Shown here in pieces: positions 5,978-6,032 of a DNA stretch of 6,032 nt. This DNA comes from an uncultured Rhodanobacter sp. (GTDB lineage Bacteria; Pseudomonadota; Gammaproteobacteria; Xanthomonadales; Rhodanobacteraceae): the NCBI GenBank assembly GCA_937906285.1, contig CALCWL010000599.1, forward strand, positions 1 through 6,032, in the 5' to 3' direction. Every line of letters starts with the position of its first letter. Within the stretch, counting starts at the first letter, position 1. Below the pieces are notes generated by a model that was not told the origin of the DNA, did no database searches, and saw only the letters and a program-made list of their open reading frames with translations. The translations under genes were made by a program, and so were the position numbers.

Positions 5978-5984
5978 CCTCCTT
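5978..5984 (-). promoter_or_regulatory. Strong ribosome binding site of the operon's first gene
   Basis: AAGGAGG, fully complementary to the 16S anti-Shine-Dalgarno core, lies 6 nt before the ATG at 5971. It fixes the start of the small unknown protein and indicates efficient translation once the operon is transcribed. Confidence 0.85.
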
Positions 5985-6001
5985 TGGTGCTCTGGGTGAG
6001 T

Positions 6002-6025
6002 GGTGTTGTAGTGAACTATAACACC
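6002..6025. promoter_or_regulatory. Putative GntR/YtrA operator palindrome
   Basis: The plus strand reads GGTGTTGTAG, TGAA, CTATAACACC. The arms match at 9 of 10 positions and are separated by 4 nt. The palindrome overlaps the likely -10 box of the minus-strand operon and lies 30 nt upstream of its first start codon, so a bound dimer would block RNA polymerase. Position, symmetry and the YtrA-type regulator encoded two nucleotides after the first gene make autorepression the likely role; direct binding is inferred. Confidence 0.7.
6015..6020 (-). promoter_or_regulatory. -10 box of the minus-strand operon
   Basis: TATAGT read on the minus strand, embedded in the palindrome. Transcription would start near 6007-6009, giving a leader of about 37 nt that contains the AAGGAGG site. 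A -35 box spaced 17 nt away would lie just beyond the right end of the window, so the promoter cannot be completed here. Confidence 0.5.
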
Positions 6026-6032
6026 GACTTTT

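Noticed and set aside
1..6032. CRISPR array, tRNA, rRNA, phage or transposase genes
   Set aside because: I found no regularly spaced repeats, no tRNA-like cloverleaf and no integrase or transposase motifs on either strand.

Overview
The window is GC-rich, densely coded DNA from a gammaproteobacterium, most likely a member of the Xanthomonadaceae/Rhodanobacteraceae group (relatives of Rhodanobacter, Dyella, Luteibacter, Lysobacter). This placement is inferred from the PurB and FumC protein types, the gene content, and two intergenic repeat styles. One is a palindromic repeat whose antisense reads as the spurious peptide WIAACAGMT. The other is a GGGATTC heptamer repeat. No genome comparison could be run.

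Layout. Positions 1-1021 (minus strand) hold the first 340 codons of purB, adenylosuccinate lyase, which runs off the left edge. Positions 1022-1248 are the divergent intergenic region between purB and fumC and carry a degenerate dispersed palindromic repeat. Positions 1249-2631 (plus strand) encode a complete class II fumarase, fumC, followed by a strong intrinsic terminator nested inside a second, perfect 12-bp inverted repeat. Positions 5971-2713 (minus strand) form a compact five-gene set transcribed toward fumC. In order of transcription it comprises a small unknown membrane-anchored or exported protein, a short YtrA-type GntR repressor, an ABC ATPase, an ABC-2 type six-helix permease, and a DUF2884/YggN-like lipoprotein. 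The first two genes are 2 nt apart. The next two junctions are ATGA stop/start overlaps. The lipoprotein follows after 34 nt with its own ribosome binding site.

How it fits together. PurB releases fumarate in purine synthesis and FumC hydrates fumarate to malate in the TCA cycle; the two divergent genes belong to the same lyase superfamily. The minus-strand cluster resembles the ytr-type arrangement of a GntR repressor with an ABC exporter, here extended by an uncharacterised small protein at the front and a lipoprotein at the end. At the right edge, upstream of the first gene, lies a 24-bp near-perfect palindrome (6002-6025) overlapping a TATAGT -10 box. It is a good candidate for the repressor's own operator. 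The transported substrate and inducing signal cannot be read from the sequence; an envelope-stress or antimicrobial-compound response is the most reasonable inference.
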